A DNA stretch of 64,000 nt from Pisolithus tinctorius (GCA_024663395.1 JANFAH010000049.1:434001-498000), one strand, 5' to 3'; positions 22,938 through 34,577 are shown, counted from the first letter of the stretch. Notes: generated by a model not told the origin, from the sequence alone. Numbers and translations are program-made.

Positions 22938-24101
22938 TTATTGTTTGCTGGGGTATCCCATATCAGTCTCCGCAGAATCGGCGATATTTGACCTCGGCAA
23001 CCCGGGAAGCGCAGACAAACGATCAAAAAACGCGTCAAGCATATTACCTTTCGGACTAGCTGGAGACAGTCCGGGAAGCGCAATTGTACTATGATCTACA
23101 CAGTCTCCACAACCATCCTTGCAGTCTCTCAGCTCTGTCGTTGCTTGTTGTGGGTTTCGATGCTCTGCGCACCCCGGACAGGCACAATAAAGACCACAAG
23201 TACACCCTGAGCCTGCGATGGATTTAATGGCCTCGAGTGGAGGCATAAACGAAAAGTCAGGAACTTGTGATAGGGATCCAGAAGAACCGGAAAGAATAGG
23301 CGGCAGATCAAAATTTTGAGTAGTGATGCGCGATGAGGATGGTTTGCTACAGCAAGATCGTGTAGAAAATGTCGGTTGAACCGGAGACTTTTGATTTACT
23401 TTTTCGCTGGACATTGCCGCAGCATCTGCAAGTGCTGTTAAGCCTGAAAAACGTTGCTCGAGAACAGTAGGTCCAGAAGTGGTCGTCGAACCACACGTGC
23501 ACGGGCCATCACCCAGACATTGACACGGATTGAGCAACGCATCAACTAAGGGCGATTAGTACCACAAGCTCGACCATCTGCCAGATGATACGCACGACAT
23601 TGCTTCGAACTGGATGGACCCGCCACCTCCGATGACTTGAGGACATCCACAATCCCGTTGGGAAGAGTCGGCACACTAGGCATGAACCGCCGAGCTGGAG
23701 GCACTGCCTTATCAGCGAGTCCTGGACTTTTGGCAAAGATGACATACGCTTCCTATCCGGACGAGCCGCAGGAATGGGGACCTTGTCGATCGCCGTTGAC
23801 GATGGATTACATGTACACTTGGAGTGCACCCGCTTTGCCTGACGGAGATCACGACATTTAGGACACTGGGAGACAGGGCGACCTTTCTTCTTCACTTCAA
23901 ACAAAGGCCGCTCGGTATGCCCACAGGAAGAAGACCTATGTCCCTTGATACAGGACTCGCTAGGTTACGGTCGACATGGTTAACGCGCTACTTCCGGAAG
24001 GAGCATCGAACACCAGCTCACCAGGCATACTTCTTCTCGTTTACAAACACCTAGCATGCCATCTAGCTGTGCTGGAGAATCAGAATAATTCCACTCACCA
24101 T
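22938..24101 (-). CDS. Copper-fist transcription factor (Ace1/Mac1/Cuf1 type)
   Basis: A DNA-binding regulator of copper (or iron) homeostasis genes. The predicted product begins MVFVNEKKYACESCIKGHRS, so Zn ligands fall at Cys11, Cys14, Cys23 and His25, exactly the copper-fist numbering. KKKGRP follows for minor-groove contact, then QCPKCRDLRQAKRVHSKCTC. The start codon (24,101-24,099) is the end of exon 1. An intron (24,098-24,051) directly follows ATG. Further introns lie near 23,950-23,990, 23,690-23,740 and 23,540-23,590. The C-terminal half has Cys-rich copper-sensor-like clusters (NPCQCLGDGPCTC, then CTCGLYCACPGC, then CKDGCGDCVDH). It stops at 22,938 after GYPSKQ. Whether it is Ace1-like or Mac1-like cannot be told by eye. 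Confidence 0.9.
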
Positions 24102-25180
24102 AGTTACTGGCAACGACTGTTCAGGTACGTGTGGAAGGCAAGCGCTCTGGCTACCCACGCCAGTGTTGGCAGCCAGGAACCGGATGTGTATGTCACATAT
24201 GGCCGGCCACATGACTGGTACCGTAACAGTTTGTTGCACCGGCGGCAGAACTTCCTTAGTCACGGCTCAAGCGCTCATTGGCGCATATCCACGGACTTGT
24301 TGTATGTACGTATACTAAATCTCTTAGGTATTTATCGCCGAGTAAGCGTGCAAAGATTTCTGAAATTTTACCTACATCATGGTACTTGCACGGCCAAGTT
24401 CAAATCCGACGCATAGATTACGTAAGTGAAGCACCGCAAAGTCACTAGTAGCTCTGTTAACAGAGCTGCTTCTGGCTGTGCAAGACGAGAGGCAAATGCG
24501 CAAGTGGTTGACACGAAAGCTTCGGTCTGTCTGGAAACTAGGTGTGCGCTCGCGCGAATATCCCTTCTACGTGCTGGACCTTGCTCCCTCCTTCAGACGT
24601 CCGTCATGTTAGCCTTGTGACTGTTGGCCAGCTAATGCCATCCCTGCAGTGGACGGCTATTTGTAGAGGTCATTCACTATCGTGACTGGTTACCTGTACT
24701 AGTGAATTCATCCCCTCCGCACGATGGTGAGTAAGTTCCGGCGCCGTGTAAAAGGGTAAAAGGGAATCTCGCGCCCAGATAGTATCAGTTTATAAGGTGT
24801 ATCGACGTCACTGCAATCTTCGCCAGCCCGACAACGGCAAGAGTTGACATTCAAGGAGAGTGGCAAGGAAAAATGACGATGGGAGCTTCATGTTAAGGCT
24901 CCGGTACTCAAGCTTCATGTAGGTACAGCCGCAGGTTTATGAACATCGCACCTTATGGACCATATGGTAGAGCTTCCCTCATTCGTGTCTTGCAAGTAGT
25001 CCCTGATTACTGATACTCGGTGGCTGATGCTGTGGATAATAGTGTCCCTGCGGCGACTGATCGCCCTTCTACTATGGTTTATTGGTGACTCCATCAAGTA
25101 AAGCACCAACGTGTGTTATCGAAGGGAACTTCACCCCCACCCAGAACGCAAGTCGTCTAATAAAAATATATCTCGTCGGG
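24102..25180. other. Intergenic region, no gene recognised
   Basis: This is the 5' flank of the copper-fist gene and the upstream flank of a pseudogene. Contains a duplicated AAAAGGGT/AAAAGGGA motif near 24,748-24,765 and a TTTATAAGG near 24,788. Short frames are present on both strands without family motifs. Confidence 0.4.
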
Positions 25181-26480
25181 GATGGCCGACCAGTTTCCTC
25201 CCGAACGGACTCACGGCGTGGGTGAATTACATGGCTTCTACCCACACTCTTGTTGTGTTTGGTGCCCTCCCCAGATCGCCTCGGCAGCCATAACATCCAC
25301 GTTCACAACCTCCGCGTCAGGCAGATTTATCTTGAGGCGAGCTGCACTGGCGTCACTGCATCTGGTCCAACAGTCGCATCTTCTTTTAAAATACATCGGG
25401 GTTTCCAATGGATCGCCTTTTCAATGCTACAGCAGTGCCCAGTGCCGTTGCCGTGTCGCAAGGCCCGTTCCAGAACCATTCCACGTAGGATATTACTCTT
25501 TCTGCGCACTACGGTGTGACCCACCCCAGCGAATAACTGCATCGCCTCTGTGGGTGGGGATTTCTTCGGGCTTGCCTCGGACGACGCTATCGACCTCCTC
25601 GACGAGAAGAACGTTGGCTGAGCTGAACTTGCCTACAGATGGTTACCAGGCATTCAACTTCACGAATCCTGACAACTACACGTACTACGCAAGCACAACC
25701 CTTTGATCGTTTATATCTGTGGCCCAGAACTCGAAGCGTACCGCTCGGATCAAAAACCTTAACGACTTCGCTTATGAATGAGGGCGCTCCAATCAGATAT
25801 GATATGGAGTGAATTTTATCTGCAGGTGGGAAACAATACGCTATCTCAGTGGATACTTGTCACGCCCAACTTGAGGGAGCAAGTGTTATGGTATCGATGT
25901 GCAAGGGAAACCGCTCACAAGCATCCAGCGGCGGGCACGACACGGATGCTGTCTATATATCTGATTGGTCGAGCTTTTGGCTTCTGCCTCTGCTCCAAGA
26001 CCCAAACTTCAATACTTCGAAGACACTCATCTTGGTGACCTTTGACGAGTCAGTTTGTCACCGCCGATGCGTGAATCGGCAAACTCACTAACCAGACCTG
26101 GGACCTGAGACGTACACGATCGACACCCAGGTTTACATTACCCTGCTCGCCAGTGTCATTCTACATTCACTACTCGACGTGAGGATACCCCCTAAGCTAT
26201 GTGTGACATTGTAGTGATTCCCGTAGGATCTCTACGGTCGAAAACCTCGGCAACCTTGGGCGTCAGGACACCGACAAGACTCTGGCCAGTACGTGGAAAA
26301 CTTAATATCATGTCCGTGCCGTACCCGGCACCGCACATGCGTGGCGTGGGAGGTGATACATTGATGATGGATCGGCGAACGGTACGAATAATGCTCCTGT
26401 ACCAGTGAACCTGGTGGTCTCGAGTACCAGTGCAGCTGTGGCCGCGGCATCCTGGGTGGTATCTTTGGCCGTTCCTTGAT
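25180..26480 (+). pseudogene. Secreted phosphoesterase/acid phosphatase (PF04185 type), pseudogene
   Basis: Pieces of a fungal phosphoesterase appear in the right order but in shifting frames: IASVGGDFFGLASDDAID, LLDEKNVG followed by TGA (25,619-25,621), LPTDGYQAFNFTNPDNYTYY, then a frame change into KHNPLIVY, SVAQNSKRTARIKNLNDFA, GHDTDAVYISDW, WLLPLLQDPNFNTSKTLILV and TFDE (near 26,040), then STVENLGNLGRQDTDKT. A Val/Ala/Ser-rich tail resembles a GPI or membrane anchor. At least one stop and several frameshifts, plus missing residues, make it non-functional. The N-terminal part before 25,540 is too eroded to read. An active relative would be an extracellular phosphomonoesterase. Confidence 0.75.
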
Positions 26481-26763
26481 ATTGTGATAATAAAAATGCA
26501 TGATACCATAGCTAGTAAGTATGTACAGGGGATTCTAATACTCCTTCGAGCACTTGCAAGAACGTGCGCCGCGTTCGTTGTGGTTGCCGAAGCCACGCGA
26601 CATGTCCGCGAGGGGTGGCGAAAATGTTGAAAATACTTAAATTGCGTAATGATAATCGACCCATTCCGATAAAAATTCGTCGGCCAATCGTCAGTTGCGT
26701 ATTTCTTTTTTCTTCTTTTCTTTCTGTGAGCCCCCCCGGACTCTCTCTCTCAGTTGGCCGGTC

Positions 26764-28602
26764 ATGGCGTCCCTGCATTCGTCGCCCCCCTCAATGCCGA
26801 CCTCACATTTCAGTTCCTTTGTTGACATTCCCGTCCCGTCCTTGCCGTTCCTCTTCTCCCAGCGTGCGACTTGGCTATATACTACGGCAGCACTGGTTGG
26901 CGCGCTTCTTGTCCTCGAGCAGTCCATCTACAGGTATAAGAAGAAACATCTCCCTGGTGCTGCATGGACAATTCCAATTATAGGCAAGTTCGCCGATTCC
27001 ATGAAACCAACCATGGAAAACTACATGGCACAGTGGAACTCCGGTGAACTCAGCGCTGTCAGCGTTTTCAACATGTCAGTACCCACGCTTAGTTCTGTTC
27101 TTTTGTACAAACGTCACCCCCCTAGTTTTATCGTCATGGCCTCATCCAACCATTACTCGCGTAAGATCCTCAACACACCAACCCATGCCGAACCATGCCT
27201 CGTAAACTCTGCTAAACATATCCTCATGCCTGACAACTGGTATGCTTCCGTCTCCCCTATTTACTCGACAGCCGACGCGAGCATTAAATTGTGTAGGGTC
27301 TTTTTGACTGGCAAGGAACATATTGAGTATCGCAGAATCCTCAATACCCTTTTTACAAAGAAAGCCCTCAGGTATTCTAGATGGTGCTCTATTATGCGAT
27401 TTCACTCACACATGCCCTCTAAGCATTTATATCGGCGTACAGGATGCCATTACACGCAAGCACTTTCGCCAGTGGCTCGCAGACGCGGCTAAAGATCCCT
27501 CTCCAAAACCGATCATGATGACTGCTCGTAATTTGAACATGGACGCGTCTGTTCGCGTATTCTGCGGCAACCATATCCCAGAAAGTGGGGTTGTGGAAAT
27601 TTCTGAAAAGTACTGGGACATCACACAAGCTCTTCAACTCGTCAACTTCCCATTTGCATTCCCTGGCACAAACGTCTATAAAGCCATCCAAGCCCGCAAG
27701 GCCGCATTTAAATGGCTTGAGATGGCCGCTGCCAAAGCCAAAATTGCCATTGCTAGCGGTGCTCAGCCGCATTGTATGCTCGACGAGTGGGTCCAAGTCT
27801 TACAGGATCCTACCTACAAGGGCCGTAAGGACTTTAGCGATCGCGAGATGGCCATGGTCGTCTTTTCGTTTTTATTCGCTTCTCAGGACGCAATGAGCAG
27901 CGGCTTGATTTATGGCTTCCAGCACTTATCAGACCACCCTGAGATTCTGGCGAAGATTCGCGAGGAACAATACCGTGTTCGTGGTAATGACATCAACAAG
28001 CCAATAACCCTGGAAATGTTGGAGAGCATGCCTTACTTGAAAGCCTTCGTCAAAGAAAGTTTACGTGTGAAGCCACCCGTGACCATGGTATATATCTTTT
28101 CTCTTTGGTTTTTCTTCTACTCCTCACTTCGCCGCCTCCCAGGTGCCATACAGGGCCACCAAACCATTCCCACTTTCTGATAACTACACGGCCCCAGCTG
28201 GCAGCATGGTGATACCCTCTTTCTATAACTCACTCCATGACCCCGAAGTATTCCCTGATCACGACTCATTAACTCCCGAGCGCTGGCTGGACCCTAATAG
28301 CCCCGCGAACGCAAACCCGAAAAATTATCTCGTGTTTGGCAGTGGTCCTCATAGATGTATTGGTATCGAGTACGCCACCATGAACATGGCGCTCGTTCTG
28401 GCTACTGCTAGTATCCTCATGGATTGGGAGCACCATCAGACTGCTGAGAGCGACAAAGTCGAGTGAGTGTTTACATTCGACATCTGCATATAATTATTCC
28501 TTCTGATACCCATCTCCACCACTTAGAATCATTGCAACGTTGTTTCCCAAAGACGGCTGCCAACTCAAATTCACGCCGCGCCCCAGGCCACAGAGTGCAT
28601 GA
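26764..28602 (+). CDS. ERG5: Sterol C-22 desaturase, cytochrome P450 CYP61
   Basis: Introduces the C22-C23 double bond late in ergosterol synthesis, in the ER membrane. The start MASLHSSPPS at 26,764 is followed by a membrane segment (WLYTTAALVGALLVLEQS). The proline-rich hinge and CYP61 N-terminus come next (PGAAWTIPIIGKFADSMKPT). CYP61 landmarks continue in order: GKEHIEYRRILNTLFTKKAL, the I-helix FLFASQDAMSSG (CYP61 lacks the usual AGxDT), ExxR as KESLR, PERW, and the heme loop FGSGPHRCIG with its Cys ligand. Five introns, all with readable GT-AG ends, rejoin one frame. The last exon ends PRPRPQSA and TGA at 28,602. Length is normal and no lesion was seen. A CCAAT-like GGCCAATCG lies about 85 bp upstream. 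Confidence 0.95.
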
Positions 28603-30932
28603 ATATCCTCATCTGTAATAGTGCACATTCGCACGCGTTTCGAATCACCGTGTTGGTTACAGCTGCCTCTATGCCAGGTTAACTTACGTTCTCACCAACA
28701 CGGCAGTATATTTCATCGCATTGCATGCATGGGCGTGGCAGCCACAGCACACCACGCTCCTTAATGTTTCTTTCCCATCTTACGAATGCTCAAGTAACCT
28801 CGTCGCTGGACGTGTAGGCACCTAAGTTCCTTGGGTACTGGCACCTGAACGTACGGACAATAGAGTCGAGTCCATCTTGGAAAGCAAATCCAGCTTTGTC
28901 TGCTCGACTTTATACACTTACGCACCTTGGATAGCAGTATCGTCATGGTTTCCCTGTCACTCGCACTTCCTAATCATCCTCTTAATAGAACCAGATACCC
29001 GTATACAACTTCCATGAAGGCCAGGTTGCCGGTGTTTGTTACCTAAGATATGATGGTCGGCGCGCGATGTCTGGACAGTGAGAACTAACTTGAAATCTCT
29101 CAAGAAATCGTCTGACGAGGTAACAAGAGAGCCAAAGTACAGGCCACAATAGTACTGACATCGCCGTGGCACACTCGATTTAGCAAGGTGTGACTGAAGT
29201 GGGATCCTTGCCATTTTTGGTAGTAGGTTTTAAAGGTTCCGAGTGGTTTTCTTCTATTGACCATAAAGAGCTTAATATACTGCTCTCCAGCCGACGGCAG
29301 GTTTTTCTGGACGAAGATTGGTGTTGCCGCCACGTGAACCAAGGTGAAGTAATGGGGCAATTCGACCCGACTTCAATAGTCGAAGTGCGACCGAAGGGAG
29401 TTCACGAGAGGCTGCAAATCTAGATATAGCCTGACGTGCCATTCGGGCCGCAGCTGGCCGCGCTGCCATCATGCCATCGTGCCAAGCGGGCACCGTACGG
29501 TACTCATCAGAAAGATGTCTGAGGTGGTGCTTCATGTCGCTGTGATAGCTGCAAGTCCCGCTGTGCGATGACCAAAGAGTAGGCCAGGTATCCCACCACT
29601 AATGAAGGATACTCATAGTATATCGAGGGCGTGTCTATTGTCTTTGCCCTCGTGGGGAACGGGGAACGCTTGGGACATAAAGACAATCGGAAAGCGGATG
29701 GTACAGAGAGCGTCCTCCAATTCTGCATATAATCTCCATCAACGAGGTAGTTCCCATCTTAAAATCAAGCTGGGAGGGGAAGTAAAACTGGCAAAACCTG
29801 CTAGCCCATCTGCAAGCACGTCTGACCAGCCAAGGGCCGAAGCCCCCTCCGCCACCTCAACTATCAGCAACCAGAAAAAGTCCGAGCAACCGCCCACAAC
29901 CCAAAGACGTCGAGTCGCACCTGGTCTGATGGCGGCCTGTACCCTCTCAACCCAAGATTATTGAATTGCTGCCAGTAGCACGAACGGGCAGCTGGCAGTT
30001 GTTGAAGGCTCTACCACACTCCACGAATATACATTTGAACTAATATAGCATGTACAGTTCGAATAGCCCTCGCGAGATGAACGACTTTGGAAAGTCGAAG
30101 TCTGCCGAAGTTGCGAGGTCACCCTGAACCACCTCCAACTGGGTTCAGTTCGTGCGGCAACACTAGACGTGATCCCAAGGGATCGACCCAAGAACTGAGC
30201 ACGCCCTACAAGCTGTCGTGCTTCGAACACTCCGCGTACTGATACGTCATTACATCCTAACGGCACAACCCCTTAGGCCCCGGTATCGCCTTCACGGACC
30301 AGGTTCAACCACATATACGGCGGACGCACTGCATGTCATCACGACCCGATGTAATGGCTGCTTCGCCTCAAAGCTCGGAATCCACGATCTGACGGATCAT
30401 CTACCGCGCCGAGGTACGGACAACCACAGCTTCGAATTCGACCGTTGTGATCTTCCATTTGGGTATGACTGCTATTCTGCCTGCCGGATGCCCTCCCGTG
30501 GGAAAATTTAGCAATGTTTTTGTGGGTGAATCACCCTCATCTACTGCATGCTGGCGACAATTGGGGATGTATACGGTAAATTCCATCCGCGTAGCGTACG
30601 GTTCGTAACTTCACCCTCAGTTCCAGTCAAGCTAAGCCACGGGAGTCCGAGGGGCCACTTTGCTCGCATAACTGAGACAAGCCACCGAGCGATCCTGGGC
30701 CGCCGATCCCGAGTATCTGAAAACCGGCAGATTCATTTTGCCCAGTGACAGGTTAAATTACCTAACGATGAGTATCGTAGAAGCTTGACTGCCCACTGCA
30801 TCGTTAATGAAGGGATAACACCAACAAGTGGTGGAAGGCGTGTCAATATGGACTCATTACAGTAGTTAATGGTCATAATGAACTCCTAACCGGTTGCCGC
30901 GTTCGAGACCGCAATGCGTTTCCATGGCGTAT
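28603..30932. other. 2.3-kb stretch without a recognisable gene
   Basis: Between ERG5 and p23 there are many short frames on both strands. Examples are a 120-codon Ser/Pro/Thr-rich + frame at 29,602-29,964 and minus frames at 29,214-28,957 and 29,360-29,100. None shows a motif I know, nor consistent splice joins. CpG content is normal, unlike the left-end elements. It may hold an eroded gene, as at 33.3-34.3 kb, but I could not name one. Confidence 0.4.
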
Positions 30933-31720
30933 TTAAGCGTCCTCCAATGGAGGTGGGCCGTCGTCATCGTCCGATTCAGCCTCGTCCTCCGGAATAGGAA
31001 CACTTGCAGTGCCTGTATCATTTGCATCACCTCCCAGCATCTGGTGTTCAACCTTCTCAGCCTGTTGCAAAAGGGAACAGCGAAGACATTGGTCACCTTA
31101 CTGAAATCCATATTGCCGAATCCGCCATCCATACCGAAATGGTCGTCAGGGGCTCCGTCTTGATCATCCTCATCGACCCATTTGTCAAAGTCTGTTTTGA
31201 CGAACGGCGTCTTGGCCTTTTCCTTTGTCAACCGAGGCCAGTATTCCAGTTTCTTGTCTTTCTTCCGGAGGACAGCTGTGAACGAACGGGAGGTAAGTTT
31301 GTGCTGAGATAGCTGGAGTACATCAGTCTTGCGCTGCGCAACTTCGTGAAGGAAAGGAGAGACAATACCTCCGGAATAATATCATTGTATAAATCCAAAG
31401 AAAACTCGTAGTGCTTGGTTTCGGCACTGGTTCACGGCGCGGGTTAGTTGATACTGTTTAGTGACTACATGAAGAGTAGCGTACTTTGCGGGTCCAGCAT
31501 TGGCTGCGAAGTTGATACTTGAGGGACTCAATTCATATTTTAGTGATGAATCGTGGATATTTGGAAGGCTGACGGTCAGATATATGACGTTCTACGAAAG
31601 CACCGTGTCACAAATTGTCTCAGATCGGCAGCGCTGCTAGGGGCGAGGGGGCAATACCTTTGAATCGTCCGACTCGCTGCTACGCTGAGCCCATAGGACC
31701 TCTGGGTGCGTTGACATCAT
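30933..31720 (-). CDS. Hsp90 co-chaperone p23 (Sba1/Wos2), CS domain
   Basis: Binds and stabilises ATP-bound Hsp90. The start at 31,720 gives MMSTHPEVLWAQRSSESDD (the second Met at 31,717 is equally possible). The CS domain follows: NVIYLTVSLPNIHDSSLKYE, LSPSSINFAAN, HYEFSLDLYNDIIPE, and KLTSRSFTAVLRKKDKKLEY with WPRLTKEK, which includes the p23 signature WPRLT. TDFDKWVDEDDQDGAPD leads to the acidic tail, which ends ESDDDDGPPPLEDA and TAA at 30,933. Introns have normal ends. The last one (31,096-31,062) is only 35 nt but is needed to reach the acidic tail in frame. Gene length is usual for the family. Confidence 0.93.
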
Positions 31721-32195
31721 GACGCTTCCTTCTCTGTAAACAACGTCGACGTTATATGTAAAACGTTGGGTCGGTTCGAATTATACCGAAAGACGGAGAA
31801 CGTCCTCGATAACTTGATTCAATGACATGCCGATAGCCACACAGTCACGTGCTCCTGGCTTGGCAAAGCTCAGCGAACTGCCTCGCATCCCTTCGTAAGA
31901 CTTAAGTATGTGGTACGTCGGTGCATGTCTAACTAATAGACGCAAGAGTCGCTAACGGCCACACTGTACAGGTGCACGAGGTGGTTTTTGCCGCTGTTGC
32001 TGTTACCACTCCCTACCGCCCCCCCATACTTCTTAGTTTTGTTTCTTTTTACACTTGCGTTACACGCGAGGCCTTGGTGAGCACGTTTGGGACGTCAGCA
32101 GGTCCGAAGTGTTCTGAGCTTTTTTTCTCAGTTTCTATTGCATCATTCTCCTCGCTGCGCTTTTTCTTAGTTCATGCTACTGGCAGTCGTTCCCC
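31721..32195. promoter_or_regulatory. Divergent upstream region of p23
   Basis: About 475 bp upstream of p23 on one side and of a small + strand ORF on the other. It holds a CACGTG near 31,845 and long pyrimidine tracts (31,990-32,170) preceding the + ORF. I saw no clear heat-shock element (repeated nGAAn). Confidence 0.35.
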
Positions 32196-32780
32196 TTGCA
32201 CGCACCTCTCTCAGCTCCATGGGCAGACAATATCACGACCTTCCGCGAAGCGCTAAATGCTAGCGTTTCACAAACCCTCGACATGTATGAAGTCGCACCG
32301 CCAATCATACGGGTTTCCGACAGATGTTGGTGCGATTTTGCGTTCGGAGTCTTCGAACCCTACGATGTGCAGAAGTGGGAAAGAGATAGTGTGGAGAGAG
32401 CGGTGGCTGAGATAGAAAATCAACTCAAAACCCGTCTTGAAAACCGGTCAGACGAAACGAAGTACGCATCGACGCTGGACAGCGGTGAGGCAGGGTCAAT
32501 GTCTCACTCGCAAAAATCACCAGAGCAGCGTACTGTACCGCTGAAGGAGTCTCTGTTTATGCTTCGAAGTTTGTTCGGCAGAGGTCGCTCGAACGATGTA
32601 ACATCCATGTCTACCTCAAATTCCCCGCAGACATCACAGACGACATCAGAAGACCCTGCAGAGCGACTGCCTCCTGTCGAAGCATCTGCTCCCGACAACC
32701 CCCTTTTCCCTGGGCAATTGGACTTGCGGCCTCACGGATTCGACGTCATACTTGATTTCCGATGGTCCAGAACCGCATAG
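32196..32780 (+). CDS. Hypothetical protein, function unknown
   Basis: A single open frame of 194 codons. The N-terminal half looks like folded protein (FREALNASVSQTLDMYEVAP, then CDFAFGVFEPYDVQKWE and a charged helix ERDSVERAVAEIENQLKTRL). The second half is Ser/Thr-rich and probably disordered, ending PHGFDVILDFRWSRTA. I do not recognise a family. The true start may lie in an upstream exon, since the region before 32,250 is pyrimidine-rich and could be an intron or leader. It could also be the surviving part of a longer gene. Confidence 0.35.
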   Translation: MHAPLSAPWADNITTFREALNASVSQTLDMYEVAPPIIRVSDRCWCDFAFGVFEPYDVQKWERDSVERAVAEIENQLKTRLENRSDETKYASTLDSGEAGSMSHSQKSPEQRTVPLKESLFMLRSLFGRGRSNDVTSMSTSNSPQTSQTTSEDPAERLPPVEASAPDNPLFPGQLDLRPHGFDVILDFRWSRTA

Positions 32781-33299
32781 CGAGTCGTTCATGTGATCTT
32801 GGGTTGGCGGTGTAATATATCTGGGCTCACTCATTCTGAGGGATAGGTCCGCATTCTGAGCGTGACGTGATATCAATCCGTACGCCCAGGGATGATTGAC
32901 CTGTTTTATTGGGAGTGGCAGTATTTATGGTGCTAGGATGTTCGGCCGGTGCATTGTGGGGCCAGAACTAGATGTATGCCATCGTAACATATCTGCTGTA
33001 CTACTAATGGCAGTTTACTTCTGGTCGTCCGCCGTGCCATGAATAGCAGTGGTGCTCTAAGAAGACCAGATCGATGTAAGACCCTCGGCTGAGGCTGTTT
33101 ATCAGTACTCCAAGCCATGACTAGTCCCTGGTTTATCGACATACTATATATCGAGCAGCCCTCAGTGTCGCGCACTGAAAGCATGACAAGAGGACAGCGC
33201 GGATTGGCACATGGCACGCTGATCAGGGCCGCTTGCCATGGCTGAGAACAGTTCATTGTATTGTCAGTCATCTAGAAAATGCGACATCCGAGCATCCTA
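32781..33299. other. Intergenic, nothing recognised
   Basis: No frame with a known motif and no RNA gene seen between the small ORF and the SNF2 relic. Confidence 0.4.
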
Positions 33300-33369
33300 A
33301 TCGCCCAGGGTGCTGGGATGTGTGTGGAGCAGTCTGGTTGGTGTGTGACTTGAGGACGCGACGTATTTC

Positions 33370-34260
33370 TCAAAGGCTTCCCGTGTTCGCACCTTTTCGT
33401 CGCGTGTAATAATATCGCTCACCCTGCCGTCGATCATATCACCCGCCTCCTTCCTGGTCCGCTTCGAGAATAGACCGCTAGTTTAGCATGCCTAAGTCAC
33501 CAAACCACGGTTTTTGAACGATACGGTGCACACGATCCTGAGCTCGGCGACAAGTGATACCTGCCAGTGTCAGCTCACCAGTCACTCTCGGAGCTGTACG
33601 GCCAAACACGTTGAGCAAACTGTTCACTGGAAATGAAGAACGATGATGACATACACGAGAACTGTGTCTGGTCTGCAACTTAGACCAGCTCTCGTGGACA
33701 ATATGAATACATTGATATTCGGATTCTCCGCATTGAACTGCCGCATGAGCACGGCGCGCTCTCGGTCTTCGTGCTTCCATCAAGCAGATCATCTTCGTCT
33801 TCGTGTCCGTTGCCTTGATCGTCTGGAAGATAAGGACCCGGAAGCCCGAGGCGAGAAGCTAGGGTAGGACACGCGAGAGGAGTGGAGCCTCAGATGTATG
33901 GGTGAGCTTGTTGTCGACTACCTTGCCGGGGTTGATTTTATCCTCGTTGCTCTGAAAGAAAATCAAACAGGAAAGGGTGGCATGCTGGTGGAATGAGAGC
34001 ATCGAGAAATCGGATCTCGCCATCCACTTTTCCGACACTCCTGCTCCTCAGACGAGGGAGATGGTCCATACTATGACTATCCATTGCAGATCCTTGGATT
34101 GACAGTCTTTGAGATTTCCATCATGTAGCAATGACGACAGCCTCCTAACTTTTTTCGATATCCGGGGGCTACGGTGTAGCAATATACCTTGCCTTCCTCG
34201 TCGGAGCACCAAATGTCGCTTCGTCACTCTCAATAGGGGCCCGCCTCGTTCTGTTGGGTA
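33370..34260 (-). pseudogene. SNF2/STH1-type chromatin-remodelling ATPase, heavily deleted relic
   Basis: Reading the minus strand downward from 34,233, fragments of a Snf2/Sth1 ATPase occur in the correct order. First is the ATPase entry segment (HRISxK-like RISKKVRRLSSLLHDGNLKD, then LQWIVIV). Then come NEDKINPGKVVDNKLTH, APLLSRVLP, ASGFRVLIF, DGSTKTE (about 33,781-33,764), RQFNAENPNINVFILSTRAG (about 33,745-33,690), RAQDRVHRI (about 33,550-33,520), and SILEADQE with AGDMIDG (about 33,475-33,400). Frames change between and inside fragments, and stops occur. The helicase segments with the Walker and DEGH motifs are missing between the first two blocks. It is a dead gene copy, probably an old duplicate. 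The functional gene is not in this window. Confidence 0.7.
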
Positions 34261-34577
34261 ATGACGACTTTAGCCAACGAATCCAGGTGGGAGTTTGTCT
34301 GACGAAGGAGGTGAGTGGTACACGTATCCTTGGCCGGAAAGAAACTGGAAGTACATGAGGGCGAATAGGAGAGGAGGGACCTGGACACCGTCATCACTCT
34401 TCAATTAGCATGGGGGAAAAAAAGTCTCGGCTTGCCATGGCCGTGGTCACAATACCATCAAGCACGGGTCACCTGGATGTGAGACGTTGCGAAAGTTCTG
34501 GATTCGCAATGTCTCACTTCCATGATATGCCCTTGGGTCAACGACAGTAACGAGCTCTCAACACTAATCAAGGTGCT
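34261..34577. other. Spacer between the SNF2 relic and ALG1
   Basis: About 320 bp downstream of ALG1 with no motif. It may be further eroded upstream sequence of the SNF2 relic, but nothing can be read reliably. Confidence 0.35.

Noticed and set aside
31770..31790. GGTTCGAATTA as a tRNA B box
   Set aside because: No acceptor or anticodon stem can be formed around it.
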